Assembly (NCBI RefSeq): GCF_047272945.1
Contig: NZ_JBKOPS010000014.1
Location: 1 to 64,000, forward strand
Direction: 5' to 3'
DNA: 64,000 nucleotides
Source of the DNA: Rubrolithibacter danxiaensis
Lineage (GTDB): Bacteria > Bacteroidota > Bacteroidia > Sphingobacteriales > Sphingobacteriaceae
Part shown: piece by piece, positions 16,591 to 25,632 of the stretch
Layout of the letters: each line of letters begins with the position of its first letter
Numbering within the stretch: the stretch's first letter is position 1
The notes under the pieces: model-generated
What the model was told of the DNA's origin: nothing
Databases searched by the model: none
What the model saw: the letters and a program-made list of their open reading frames with translations, nothing else
Position numbers and translations under genes: made by a program

Positions 16591-19500
16591 ATGAAACATT
16601 CTTACAAGCGTTCAAAAACGTGGGGACTGGCCTCCCTTTTAGTATTGGCCATTGCTGCGCTGGGCTCATTTGTGCTTTATAAAGAGCAACCGAGAGTTCT
16701 GGTCTTTAGTAAAACCACCGTATTCAGGCATGCATCTATCGGCGCAGGAAAATTAGCGCTTATAAAGATGGGACAGGAACACGGCTTTGCAGTGGATACA
16801 ACCGAAGATGCAACAAAATTTAATGAAGAAAATCTTAAAAAATACAAGGCAGTACTGTTTTTAAGCACTACAGGCGATGTGCTTAATGCGGAACAGCAAA
16901 ACAGTTTTGAGCGATACATCCAGGCAGGCGGAGGATATCTGGGCATCCATGCAGCTACCGATACCGAATACGACTGGCCCTGGTATGGAAAGCTGGCCGG
17001 AGCGTGGTTTTCAAATCACCCTATGCCTGATAATGTTCAAAAAGGAACATTCGTAGTTGTTGACAAAAACAATCCGGCTACCAGTTTCTTACCTGAACGC
17101 TGGGACCGTGAAGATGAGTTTTATTCGTTCAAAAATATAAGTCCGGATATTCATGTACTACTTAAAATAGATGAAAAGACTTACAAAGGAGGTACAAACG
17201 GAGAAGATCATCCTATGGCATGGTACCAGGAATTTGATGGAGGTCGTTCATTTTATACAGCCGGAGGACATACAGATGCTTCTTTTAGCGAACCATTATT
17301 TTTAAAACACGTGTGGGAAGGCCTGAATTACGTAATGGGTGGAGAAAGCCCTAAATCATTAGATTATTCAAAAGTTACCACTAAAAAAATGCCCGAAGAG
17401 AACCGCTTTACCAAAGTGGTTATTGAAGAAAAACTGGAGGAACCGATGGAATTAACGGTTTTACCAGACAATCGGGTTTTATTTATCGAAAGACGCGGAA
17501 ATGTAAAATTATATAATCCCGCTACTGGCAAAATAAAAGTAATTGCCAAAATTTCTGTGAGCACAAAATATGTTGATGCTTCTGGAAAGGAATCGGAAGC
17601 AGAAGATGGTTTGCTGGGATTGACAAAAGATCCAAACTTCAGTGAAAACAACTGGATTTACCTGTATTACTCTCCTGTGGGAAAAGAAGCCAAGAATATA
17701 CTTACACGCTATGAATTAAAGGGCGATGAACTGGTTTTAAACTCAAAAAAAGTATTGCTGGAAGTTAACACACAACGTGAGCAATGCTGCCACACTGGTG
17801 GTTCTATCGCGTTTGACGGTCAGCGTAATTTATTTTTATCTACCGGCGATAATACAAACCCGCACGGATCTGATGGCTACAGTCCAACTGACGAACGGGA
17901 AGGACGTTCTCCATGGGATGCTCAGAAATCTTCTGCTAACACAAATGACCTTCGGGGAAAAATCTTACGGATTCATCCTGAAAATGACGGATCCTATACC
18001 ATTCCGGAAGGCAACCTGTTTGCAAAAGGAACGGCAAAAACACGCCCTGAAATCTACACTATGGGCCATAGAAATCCTTTTAGAATATCAGTAGATCCCA
18101 AAACAGGATATCTTTACTGGGGAGATGTAGGCCCTGATGCGAGCAAACCAAAAGAAGATCGCGGACCAGCCGGACACGATGAAATCGGTCAGGCGAAAGC
18201 AGCGGGAAATTTTGGATGGCCTTATTTTGTTGGAGACAATAAAGCTTATAACAAATTCGACTTTAAAAAGAACCAGTCGGGAGCTAAATTTAACGCAGAA
18301 CATCCTGTAAATACATCCCCAAACAATACCGGTTTAAATGAATTACCTGCTGCTCAAAACGCATTTATCTGGTATCCTTATGCAGAATCTCCTGAATTTC
18401 CTTTAGTAGGTACAGGTGGTCGTTCAGCAATGGCCGGCCCCGTTTTCCATTCTGATGAATTTAAAAATGCAAAACGGGCATTTCCTGATTATTATGATGG
18501 CAAACTATTTATTTATGAATGGATGCGTGGCTGGATTATGGCTGTAACCCTTGATAAAGATGGCAATTATGCAGGCATGGAACACTTTATGCAGGGCAAC
18601 AAATACAGCAACCCGATGGATATGGAATTTGGCCCGGATGGAGATCTGTATATGCTAGAGTATGGTAGTGGCTGGTTCCAGGGAAATGACGATGCACGCT
18701 TAGTCCGGATTGAATACAATGGCGGTAACAGAAAGCCGGAGATAGTAGCTACTTCTGATAAAACAGCCGGTGCATTACCCCTTACTGTTAATCTATCTGC
18801 AAAAGGCACCACCGATCCGGATAATGATGCTTTAAAATACGAGTGGAAGATTACTTCCGCAGGTCGTTCACCCAAAATTTATTCGCAGGAAAACTCACGC
18901 GTTACTTTTGATAAGCCCGGTATCTATAAAGCAGTACTTACAGTTACAGACGGCCCCGGTGCAAAAACAAGTAAAACAATAGAAATTAAAGCTGGAAATG
19001 AACCTGCAGTACTTGCATTTGATATTACCCCCGGAAATAAAACTTTCTTTTTCCCTAATAAACCAATAAACTATAATGTAAAGGTTAAAGATAAAGAAGA
19101 CGGAAGTTTAGCAAATGGTAAGATATTACCAGCCCAGGTCGCAGTCACAGCTGATTATCTGCCGGAAGGTTTTGACCAGGTGGCAATTGCTCAGGGCCAC
19201 CGCAGCGCCGATGCCTCTGCACAATTTGCTGAAGGATCTGCTTTAATTGCTGCAAGCGACTGTAAGGCATGCCATAACATTGATAAAAAATCGGTAGGAC
19301 CTACTTTCCGTCAGGTAGCTTTTAAATATAAAAACAACAGCACCGCCCCAGAACGTCTTGCTAAAAAGATCATCAGCGGCGGATCGGGTGTTTGGGGAGA
19401 AGTATCAATGAGTGCCCATCCCAAAATAACGCAGGCAGATGCCACAAAAATGGTAAAGTATATTTTAAACTTATCTAACAAACCTGCTGCAAATAAATCC

Positions 19501-20100
19501 TTACCGGTGAAGGGAACTATTATGGCCAAATTGCCTGAAGGAGACAAAGGAAACGGAATTTACCTGTTAAGGGCTGCTTATAAAGATAAAGGAGCTTTGG
19601 GAATACCCGGAATCACCGCAGAAAAAACATTTACACTTCGCAATGCACGTATAAGTGCAAGCAGCTTTGACGCATCAAATTCTGTACAGGTGTACAAAGT
19701 GCCGCAAATGGGAAATATGGTTATCGGATCTTCCAATGGTGCATACATCGGGTTTAATAAAATAGACCTTACGGGAATAAGTGAGCTGACATTTACAGCA
19801 TTAGCTCCAAAAGAACAGGCCAATGCTGCCGGAGGTACGGTAGAAATGCGCATTGATTCTCCTACTGGTAAAATAGTCGGTGAGTCCACTTCCATTAATC
19901 CGGTTGAAATGGCTAAGATGTTTTCGCAACCACCCACCACTTTAAAACTGGCACCTACTTCCGGTGTGCATGATATTTATTTTATTTATAAAAATCCAAA
20001 AGCAGCTACCGGCCAGATTGTATTTGTATTGACAGATATCTTATTTAAAATGAACGAAGCGGATAAAGCAACTGCTGTTTCAAAAGCCTCAGGAAAATAA
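16591..20100 (+). CDS. ThuA / PQQ-type sugar dehydrogenase / PKD / cytochrome c / C-terminal sugar-binding-like fusion
   Basis: A 1,169-residue exported multidomain protein. The N-terminal signal anchor is followed by a ThuA domain (about 35-248; GGGYLGIHAATDTEYDWPWY) and a glucose/sorbosone dehydrogenase propeller (about 275-710; CCHTGGSIAFDG with H401, GHRNPFRISVDP, GPDGDLYMLEYGSGW). A PKD domain (about 725-812) comes next, then cytochrome c with heme motif C891-K-A-C-H895 and probable axial M940, and a C-terminal beta domain (about 1030-1150) resembling a CBM6-type module. By family it oxidises a sugar in the periplasm with PQQ and passes electrons to its own heme. The substrate is unknown. 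It is followed 16 bases later by an isomerase-like gene, probably in one operon. Confidence 0.88.
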   Translation: MKHSYKRSKTWGLASLLVLAIAALGSFVLYKEQPRVLVFSKTTVFRHASIGAGKLALIKMGQEHGFAVDTTEDATKFNEENLKKYKAVLFLSTTGDVLNAEQQNSFERYIQAGGGYLGIHAATDTEYDWPWYGKLAGAWFSNHPMPDNVQKGTFVVVDKNNPATSFLPERWDREDEFYSFKNISPDIHVLLKIDEKTYKGGTNGEDHPMAWYQEFDGGRSFYTAGGHTDASFSEPLFLKHVWEGLNYVMGGESPKSLDYSKVTTKKMPEENRFTKVVIEEKLEEPMELTVLPDNRVLFIERRGNVKLYNPATGKIKVIAKISVSTKYVDASGKESEAEDGLLGLTKDPNFSENNWIYLYYSPVGKEAKNILTRYELKGDELVLNSKKVLLEVNTQREQCCHTGGSIAFDGQRNLFLSTGDNTNPHGSDGYSPTDEREGRSPWDAQKSSANTNDLRGKILRIHPENDGSYTIPEGNLFAKGTAKTRPEIYTMGHRNPFRISVDPKTGYLYWGDVGPDASKPKEDRGPAGHDEIGQAKAAGNFGWPYFVGDNKAYNKFDFKKNQSGAKFNAEHPVNTSPNNTGLNELPAAQNAFIWYPYAESPEFPLVGTGGRSAMAGPVFHSDEFKNAKRAFPDYYDGKLFIYEWMRGWIMAVTLDKDGNYAGMEHFMQGNKYSNPMDMEFGPDGDLYMLEYGSGWFQGNDDARLVRIEYNGGNRKPEIVATSDKTAGALPLTVNLSAKGTTDPDNDALKYEWKITSAGRSPKIYSQENSRVTFDKPGIYKAVLTVTDGPGAKTSKTIEIKAGNEPAVLAFDITPGNKTFFFPNKPINYNVKVKDKEDGSLANGKILPAQVAVTADYLPEGFDQVAIAQGHRSADASAQFAEGSALIAASDCKACHNIDKKSVGPTFRQVAFKYKNNSTAPERLAKKIISGGSGVWGEVSMSAHPKITQADATKMVKYILNLSNKPAANKSLPVKGTIMAKLPEGDKGNGIYLLRAAYKDKGALGIPGITAEKTFTLRNARISASSFDASNSVQVYKVPQMGNMVIGSSNGAYIGFNKIDLTGISELTFTALAPKEQANAAGGTVEMRIDSPTGKIVGESTSINPVEMAKMFSQPPTTLKLAPTSGVHDIYFIYKNPKAATGQIVFVLTDILFKMNEADKATAVSKASGK

Positions 20101-20116
20101 TTCAAAAAAATCCAAT

Positions 20117-21037
20117 ATGATAAACCGAAGAGAATTTCTAAAAAAATCAGGCACAGCTGCATTGGGTACGATGCTAGCCAGCCAGTTGCCAATTGAGTTA
20201 TTCGCTAAAACCATGCATCCGGTAGGACTGGGATTATTTACTTTATTTAATGTACTGGATGATGATGTAGCAGGTAATCTGAAGAAAGTAGCAGATCTGG
20301 GTTACAAAGAGATCGAATCCGCATTCAGTAAAAAAGGCGGTTTTTATGGAATGAAAGCAAAGGAATTTGCTGCACTTACCAAAGATTTGGGACTAGCATG
20401 GCAATCGCATCATGTTATAGGTGCTCCCATTAAATTACCTCCTAACTTTAAAATGCCGGTAGATGCAAGTGGCAAACCGATGTCAATTCCACCAATGAAA
20501 AATCTCAGAGACAATCACCAGGAATTGATTGACGACGCAGCTGAAGGTGGAATAAAATATATTGTTTGTGCCAGCACTCCAATCGCTACACTCGATGAAA
20601 TTAAATCATCGATAGAGGTATTAAACAAATCAGCAGAGGTAGCAAAGAAAGCAGGATTAACTTTCTGCTATCACAATCACGATGCTGAATTTAAGGAAGT
20701 TGAAGGACATATACCTTATGAAATGATTCTGGCACAAACTGATGCGGCGAATCTAAAGATGGAATTAGACCTTGCATGGGCTGTAAAAGGAGGCTATGAT
20801 CCGGTAGAATTATTCAAGAAACAGCCGGGAAGATTCCCTTTATGGCATGTTAAAGACCTTACCCAGGACAGACAGGTAATAAAACCTGTTGGAGAAGGCA
20901 CTATTGATTTTAAAAACATCTTTGCAAACGCAAAAGTAGCAGGAATGCAGCACTTCTTTGTTGAACACGATATGCCTGCTGATCCGTTTGGAAGCATTAC
21001 TTCCAGTATGCAGAACCTGAAAAAATTACTCAGTTAA
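20117..21037 (+). CDS. Exported sugar phosphate isomerase/epimerase-like TIM barrel
   Basis: 306 residues with a twin-arginine-type leader (NRREFLKKSG, residues 3-12) and then an AP-endonuclease-2 TIM barrel. Recognisable elements are GYKEIESAF, WQSHHVIG, FCYHNHDAEF, KMELDLAWAVKGGYDPVELF, PLWHVKDL and FVEHDMP, whose His/Glu/Asp residues form the metal site of xylose isomerase-like enzymes. In recently recognised 3-keto-glycoside pathways such exported TIM barrels eliminate or isomerise oxidised sugars. That role here is inferred from the neighbouring oxidoreductases. It follows the PQQ dehydrogenase fusion by 16 bases, probably cotranscribed, and ends before a bidirectional terminator. Confidence 0.85.
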   Translation: MINRREFLKKSGTAALGTMLASQLPIELFAKTMHPVGLGLFTLFNVLDDDVAGNLKKVADLGYKEIESAFSKKGGFYGMKAKEFAALTKDLGLAWQSHHVIGAPIKLPPNFKMPVDASGKPMSIPPMKNLRDNHQELIDDAAEGGIKYIVCASTPIATLDEIKSSIEVLNKSAEVAKKAGLTFCYHNHDAEFKEVEGHIPYEMILAQTDAANLKMELDLAWAVKGGYDPVELFKKQPGRFPLWHVKDLTQDRQVIKPVGEGTIDFKNIFANAKVAGMQHFFVEHDMPADPFGSITSSMQNLKKLLS

Positions 21038-21053
21038 TACTCAAGGTTCTTAG

Positions 21054-21091
21054 AACACGAAAGGCTCAGAAATTTCTGAGCCTTTCGTGTT
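21054..21091. terminator. Strong bidirectional terminator
   Basis: Two perfect 19-base arms (21054-21072 and 21073-21091; core AACACGAAAGGCTCAGAAA) meet without spacer, so a tight hairpin forms with a small loop of central bases. It is followed by T-rich sequence on the plus strand and flanked by A residues that serve the minus strand. It lies between the convergent isomerase gene and GMC oxidoreductase gene. Confidence 0.9.
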
Positions 21092-21108
21092 TTTATAAAT
21101 AAAAGAAT

Positions 21109-22824
21109 TTAAGCAATTTCTCCTTTTTTCATCTCTCTAACTGCAAAATCCACTGCTCGTGCAGTTAAAGCCATGTAAGTAAGTGACGGATTTTGTGTAG
21201 AAGTCGATGTCATACAGGCACCGTCAGTAACAAAAACATTCTTAGAGGCGTGCAGTTGGTTCCATTTATTCAGGAGTGAGGTTTTAGGGTCATTACCCAT
21301 CCTTACACCACCCATTTCATGAATATCCAAACCGGGGGCCTGTTTTGAATCGCGGGTTTTGATGTTTGTAAAACCTGCTTTGGTATACATTTCAGTCATC
21401 TGTTCAAAAAAGTCTTTTATCATCTTCTCATCGTTATCGTCATAGTCTACAGATAACTTCAACTGTGGAATTCCCCATTCGTCTTTTTTGCTTTTATCCA
21501 AAGCAACGTAATTGCTTTCTTTAGGAATAGTTTCCCCCATCATGTGCGACCCTGCAAACCACGGGCTCAACTGCTGGTGTAAAAGCTGATCTTTAAGTGT
21601 TTTACCAGTTCCTTGCGTATTAGGATATTCGGCTCTGGTAGAATACATTCCCGCAGCATATCCTCTCAAAAAGTCTGTTTCCTGTTTATGCAAATTTCTG
21701 AATCTGGGAATATAAGCGCTTGTCGGCCTTCTGCCGTCGGAAGTAGAATCCTTAAATCCATCGTATTCCGCAGACATACTGGCCCGGTAATTATGAAATG
21801 CAAAGTATTTACCTAATAAACCGTTATCATTTCCTATACCATTCGGGAAGCGATGAGATATTGAATTTAATAAGATGAGGTTTGTATTAAGCGCAGCAGC
21901 ATTCACAAAAATAACCGGTGCATAAAATTCAATCTCTTCTTTCGAATTCGTATCAATTACTTTTACGCCTGTAGCTTTTCCCTTTTTATCATCATAAATA
22001 ATGGAATGTACTACAGAAAATGGGCGCAGGGTAAGATTACCCGTTTTCATTGCCCAGGGAATAGTAGAAGAATTGCTGCTGAAATACCCTCCGAAAGGAC
22101 ATCCACGCTGGCATAGATCTCTTTTCATACACTGCCCTCTACCCTGTTGCAGGTGAATAGGTTCAGGTTGGGAAAGGTGCGCACAACGTGCATAAATTAC
22201 CTGCCGGTCCTTATAATTCTTCGCTACAAAATCTTTAAAGTAATTCTCTACACAAGTTAGCTCCATAGGAGGAAGAAATTCCCCGTCGGGTAAATGAGGC
22301 AAGCCATCTTTATTTCCCGATATTCCTACAAATTTTTCTACATAACTGTACCAGGGAGCAATGTCTTTATACCGTATAGGCCAGTCAACAGCAAAACCAT
22401 CACGGGCAGGGCCTTCAAAATCGAAGTCACTCCAGCGTTGAGTTTGCCGGGCCCATAGAAGCGATTTTCCGCCAACCTGGTATCCGCGTATCCAGTCAAA
22501 AGGTTTTTCCTGCACATACGGATGTTCGTTATCCTTTACAAAAAAATGTGCTGCATCTTCGTTAAAAGCATAACACCTGCTTACTACAGGGTTAGCTTTT
22601 GTTACTTCCAATGGCATCTGCCCCCTGTGTTCAAACTCCCAGGGATACATGTTTGTAGTAGGATAATCTTTAATGTGTTTTACGTCCCGCCCTCTTTCAA
22701 GTACTAATGTTTTTAAGCCTTTTTCTGTAAACTCTTTTGCTGCCCATCCCCCGCTTATTCCCGAACCTATTACAATTGCATCAAAAGTTCTGTCTTTTAA
22801 ACTATCGCCGTTTATATTTGCCAT
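21109..22824 (-). CDS. GMC family oxidoreductase (sugar/gluconate dehydrogenase large subunit-like)
   Basis: A 571-residue flavoprotein. The FAD-binding Rossmann motif is at residues 16-26 (VIGSGISGGWA), with a second signature at GYQVGGKSLLWARQ. A cysteine-rich segment (CMKRDLCQRGCPFGGY) follows, and the GMC C-terminal domain has HEMGGVRMG and NPSLTYMALTARA. It has no signal peptide of its own. The gene just upstream encodes a gluconate-2-dehydrogenase subunit 3-like protein with a twin-arginine leader, so the pair is probably exported as a folded complex. Likely reaction: periplasmic oxidation of a sugar or glycoside hydroxyl. The gap to the small subunit gene is 2 bases, indicating translational coupling. 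Confidence 0.9.
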   Translation of the reverse strand: MANINGDSLKDRTFDAIVIGSGISGGWAAKEFTEKGLKTLVLERGRDVKHIKDYPTTNMYPWEFEHRGQMPLEVTKANPVVSRCYAFNEDAAHFFVKDNEHPYVQEKPFDWIRGYQVGGKSLLWARQTQRWSDFDFEGPARDGFAVDWPIRYKDIAPWYSYVEKFVGISGNKDGLPHLPDGEFLPPMELTCVENYFKDFVAKNYKDRQVIYARCAHLSQPEPIHLQQGRGQCMKRDLCQRGCPFGGYFSSNSSTIPWAMKTGNLTLRPFSVVHSIIYDDKKGKATGVKVIDTNSKEEIEFYAPVIFVNAAALNTNLILLNSISHRFPNGIGNDNGLLGKYFAFHNYRASMSAEYDGFKDSTSDGRRPTSAYIPRFRNLHKQETDFLRGYAAGMYSTRAEYPNTQGTGKTLKDQLLHQQLSPWFAGSHMMGETIPKESNYVALDKSKKDEWGIPQLKLSVDYDDNDEKMIKDFFEQMTEMYTKAGFTNIKTRDSKQAPGLDIHEMGGVRMGNDPKTSLLNKWNQLHASKNVFVTDGACMTSTSTQNPSLTYMALTARAVDFAVREMKKGEIA

Positions 22825-22826
22825 TC

Positions 22827-23357
22827 TTAACTTACTTTTTTAACTGGTACGCAACCGTGAAAACGTGCAGGTACTAATTCATATACCCGTAGTTTAGTCA
22901 TTACATACTTTGAATTGAGGTATCCTGTAATCGTTAGCTGTTTCATTAACGGATAGAAAGACTGCACATCGCCAGAGAATTCCTTTTTCTCTACACGATT
23001 CAGCAACTCTTCCCGCTGTGGCGCTGTTAATTTAACAAACCGATTATTGTAGTTTTTTTCAGCAATTTCATCGATCTGATCCAAACCCTTTACAAATTTC
23101 TCCTGCTGTTCCTTTTCGAAAAGGTCATCCATCATTTTTAACACAAAAAGATGAAGGGATAAATCTTTTGCACCCGGAGTATCTGTTTTTGGGATCAGGG
23201 TTTCTGTGATTTCTCCCAGTAACTTTTCCTGATCCTGATCTATACTTAAGTTTTTTAATTTGACAGAAGTTATTTTCTTATCCTGTAAACAGGATGGAAA
23301 AAAAGCAAGCGCACTTCCGGCAATAAGAAAGCTTTTAACAGCCGATCGCCTATCCAT
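22827..23357 (-). CDS. Gluconate 2-dehydrogenase subunit 3 family protein
   Basis: 176 residues with an N-terminal DRRSAVKSFL twin-arginine-like motif and a hydrophobic segment ending in a possible lipobox (FFPSC). The mature part has ETLIPKTDTPGAKDLSLHLFV and the all-alpha pattern of the small subunit of FAD-dependent gluconate/glucoside dehydrogenases. By family it acts as export chaperone and stabilising subunit for the GMC flavoprotein encoded 2 bases downstream. It starts 8 bases after the upstream isomerase-like gene, so the three form an operon. No heme motif is present, so electrons must leave through another carrier, perhaps the cytochrome domain encoded across the terminator. Confidence 0.88.
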   Translation of the reverse strand: MDRRSAVKSFLIAGSALAFFPSCLQDKKITSVKLKNLSIDQDQEKLLGEITETLIPKTDTPGAKDLSLHLFVLKMMDDLFEKEQQEKFVKGLDQIDEIAEKNYNNRFVKLTAPQREELLNRVEKKEFSGDVQSFYPLMKQLTITGYLNSKYVMTKLRVYELVPARFHGCVPVKKVS

Positions 23358-23365
23358 CTTACTTA

Positions 23366-24283
23366 TTATAATTTTTTGGCTACTGATCTGAAATACTTTG
23401 CGCTGGCTGCTACATCTGCCGCGTTTTTACCCCAGTTATATTCATATTCGGCAAAGATTGGCCCTTTAAAACCTTGTCTTTTAAGCTCTTTCATTACACC
23501 TGAAATATTAGAAACTCCATTTCCCCAATGCACATCGTGCGGACCTTTTTCTAAAAGTTCAAATACTTCTTTTGGCCATTGTCCTCCTGCCGGAATAGCA
23601 GCAAGCGTTTTAAGCATTTCTTCAGAAGGTTTTCTGTCCAGATCTTTAAAATGCAGTTCAAAAATATGTCCTTCAAGCTTTTTCAGGCATTGAACCGGGT
23701 CTAAACCAGAGCGAACCCAATGGCCAATATCAGCGCAGGCGCCCAATCTTTTGCTTGCACCGATATATTTTAAAACTGTATCAGGGCTCCAGTAACGGGT
23801 CGGACGAGGATGATCGTGAATTGCTACGTTAATTTCGTACTCATCGGCAAGTTTAGCTACCAATGGAATGAATTTAGGATCAGGCTCAGTAGCAAATTGC
23901 TTCAGCCCCATCCCCTTAATAAATTCAAAAAGCTGGCGCCAGTCGTCATCACTATTAGCACTTACTACGCCGAAAGAGACCATTTTTATTCCTTTCTGCT
24001 TTAGTAATTCCAAAACTTTCTCGCGTGTTGCGGCATCCATATGAAAATCCATATTACCATCTATGCCTCCACCAAGTTTCTGTCCGTTAAATCCTTGCAG
24101 ATAATCCACTTCAATGGATTTTAAAGTGTCCAGTGTTTCAGCAAAAGTACTTTGTCTGAAAGTCCATGCCTGTGCTCCCAGCTGCCATCCAAGTTTTGAT
24201 TCAGGACGCTGCGCATAAGAAAAATTCACAAGAGCGAAGAAAACAAATACCTGTGCTATCAAAAGCTTAATTGAAATTCTCAT
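23366..24283 (-). CDS. Exported sugar phosphate isomerase/epimerase-like TIM barrel
   Basis: 305 residues: a Sec signal peptide (about residues 1-24, ending SYAQ) then an AP-endonuclease-2 TIM barrel (LGWQLGAQAWTFRQ, INVAIHDHPRP, GACADIGHWVRSGLDPVQCL, IFELHFKDL, PIFAEYEYNW). The metal-site His/Glu/Asp positions are present. It is the first gene of the operon with the dehydrogenase small subunit and the GMC flavoprotein. It is only distantly similar to the other TIM barrel at 20117, and its leader is Sec- rather than Tat-like. Proposed role: acting on the keto-sugar made by the flavoprotein (inference from operon context). Confidence 0.87.
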   Translation of the reverse strand: MRISIKLLIAQVFVFFALVNFSYAQRPESKLGWQLGAQAWTFRQSTFAETLDTLKSIEVDYLQGFNGQKLGGGIDGNMDFHMDAATREKVLELLKQKGIKMVSFGVVSANSDDDWRQLFEFIKGMGLKQFATEPDPKFIPLVAKLADEYEINVAIHDHPRPTRYWSPDTVLKYIGASKRLGACADIGHWVRSGLDPVQCLKKLEGHIFELHFKDLDRKPSEEMLKTLAAIPAGGQWPKEVFELLEKGPHDVHWGNGVSNISGVMKELKRQGFKGPIFAEYEYNWGKNAADVAASAKYFRSVAKKL

Positions 24284-24400
24284 TATTGATGTTTAAAGTT
24301 TATAATTTGAGTTGCTAAATTTAGATGAACTGTTCGATGTTTCAAAACCCGAAAAGTTTAATTCAGAGGCTTTAAAAAAGAAAACAGCTACTAAAACCTG

Positions 24401-24441
24401 TTTAAAATACTTTAGTACAGTTTTAAAGTATTTTAGTACAG
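24401..24441. promoter_or_regulatory. 21-bp-period tandem repeat with embedded inverted repeat upstream of the DJ-1/PfpI gene
   Basis: Two 20-base units (24401-24420 and 24422-24441) match at 18 of 20 positions and are spaced by exactly 21 bases, two helical turns. Within them AAAATACTTTA (24404-24414) and TAAAGTATTTT (24424-24434) form a perfect 11-bp inverted repeat with a 9-base spacer. The element ends 30 bases before the start codon at 24472. It fits an operator bound on one DNA face; the binding protein is unknown. Confidence 0.55.
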
Positions 24442-24471
24442 TACAAATATTAATTTCAAAAATAAAAAGCG

Positions 24472-25158
24472 ATGCAAAAATTAAAGGTGGGAATGATAAT
24501 TTTCCCCGAATTAACGCTTCTTGACTTTATCGGCCCGTATGATGTCTTTGTTCGGGCAGATTGTTTTGAAGTTCTGGTGATTTCTGAAAACAAAGGAATG
24601 ATACCAGCTGAAGGAGGATTAAACATACAAGCTGATCTTTCTTTCTCTGATTGTCCTGATTTTGATATTCTTTTTGTTCCGGGAGGAAGAGGAATAAATA
24701 ACTGTCTTACTAATGATGTTTTTATTTCGTTTCTAAAAAGCAAGGGAAACAAATGCAGTTATATTACATCCGTTTGTACCGGTTCACTCCTGTTGGCAGC
24801 AGCCGGATTGCTGGATGGATTCAGGGCGACTACACATTGGCGATCGATAGAACTGCTTAAAATGTTTGGTGTAGAAGCCGTGGAAGAAAGAGTTGTAACA
24901 GATAGAAACAGGATTACCGGTGGCGGAATTACTGCCGGAATAGATTTCGGATTAACATTAACCGCCCTGATAGCAGGAGAAGATGTAGCCAAAACTGTTC
25001 AGTTAATTTTAGAATACAGTCCAGCCCCTCCTTTTAACTGCGGTTCTGCAAAAACTGCTGAAACAGTCATACTTGAAAATGCAAAAAGTAAAACACAATT
25101 GCTTTTTGATACACGGAAAAAGCTTATACAGGATTTTTTACAAAAACCACCTTTTTAA
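24472..25158 (+). CDS. DJ-1/PfpI family protein, isonitrile hydratase-like
   Basis: 228 residues with the DJ-1/PfpI fold: VGMIIFPELTLLDFIGPYDVF near the N-terminus, ILFVPGGRG, the nucleophile elbow SVCTGSLLLAAAGLL with C102, and RATTHW after it. The last two features match the isonitrile hydratase (InhA-like) and AraC-sensor DJ-1 subgroup, but there is no helix-turn-helix. Cytoplasmic; substrate not predictable. It is preceded by the tandem/inverted repeat at 24401-24441, so it is probably regulated individually. Its C-terminus (about 200-228) is charged and helical. The next gene begins 99 bases downstream. Confidence 0.85.
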   Translation: MQKLKVGMIIFPELTLLDFIGPYDVFVRADCFEVLVISENKGMIPAEGGLNIQADLSFSDCPDFDILFVPGGRGINNCLTNDVFISFLKSKGNKCSYITSVCTGSLLLAAAGLLDGFRATTHWRSIELLKMFGVEAVEERVVTDRNRITGGGITAGIDFGLTLTALIAGEDVAKTVQLILEYSPAPPFNCGSAKTAETVILENAKSKTQLLFDTRKKLIQDFLQKPPF

Positions 25159-25257
25159 TTTAAATCCTTTGATATAAGGGATTTGACTACTGTCTTACAA
25201 GTTAAATCGACTTATAGCATGATATTTGCTTTACCTGATTGTTCAAATAAATACACT

Positions 25258-25620
25258 ATGGATAAACTTATACTTGCTATAGAGGATGAGTACGATATAC
25301 GGGAGATTTTAGAATTTCTTCTTACTGATTCAGGATATAAGGTTGTTACTTTTTCTACCGGCGAAGACGTTGTAAATAAGATCAACCAAATTCACCCCGA
25401 CCTGATATTACTCGATATTATGTTGGGAAATTTTGACGGCAGAGAAATTTGCAGGGAAATTAAAAGAAATGCCGAAACTAAAAACATTCCTGTAATTATG
25501 GTTTCAGCTCATCCGGATATTGAAAATACACTTGTTGAGTTTGGTGCAGATGACTTCATTCCCAAACCCTTTGATATTTACAACCTGTTAAGCAGGGTTG
25601 AAAGACAACTTGCTGCCTGA
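25258..25620 (+). CDS. Stand-alone CheY-like response regulator
   Basis: 120 residues, essentially one receiver domain: acidic pocket EDEYD near residues 8-12, phospho-acceptor D53 (LILLDIMLGNFDG), VSAH switch region and KPFD near the C-terminus. It has no output domain and could take phosphoryl groups from a hybrid kinase such as those at 1510-14646, although that link is only a guess. The ATG at 25258 is preferred over an upstream TTG (25183), whose 25 extra residues are not receiver-like. It converges on bioB, whose stop lies 12 bases away. Confidence 0.85.
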   Translation: MDKLILAIEDEYDIREILEFLLTDSGYKVVTFSTGEDVVNKINQIHPDLILLDIMLGNFDGREICREIKRNAETKNIPVIMVSAHPDIENTLVEFGADDFIPKPFDIYNLLSRVERQLAA

Positions 25621-25632
25621 TTCAAGAGAAAG

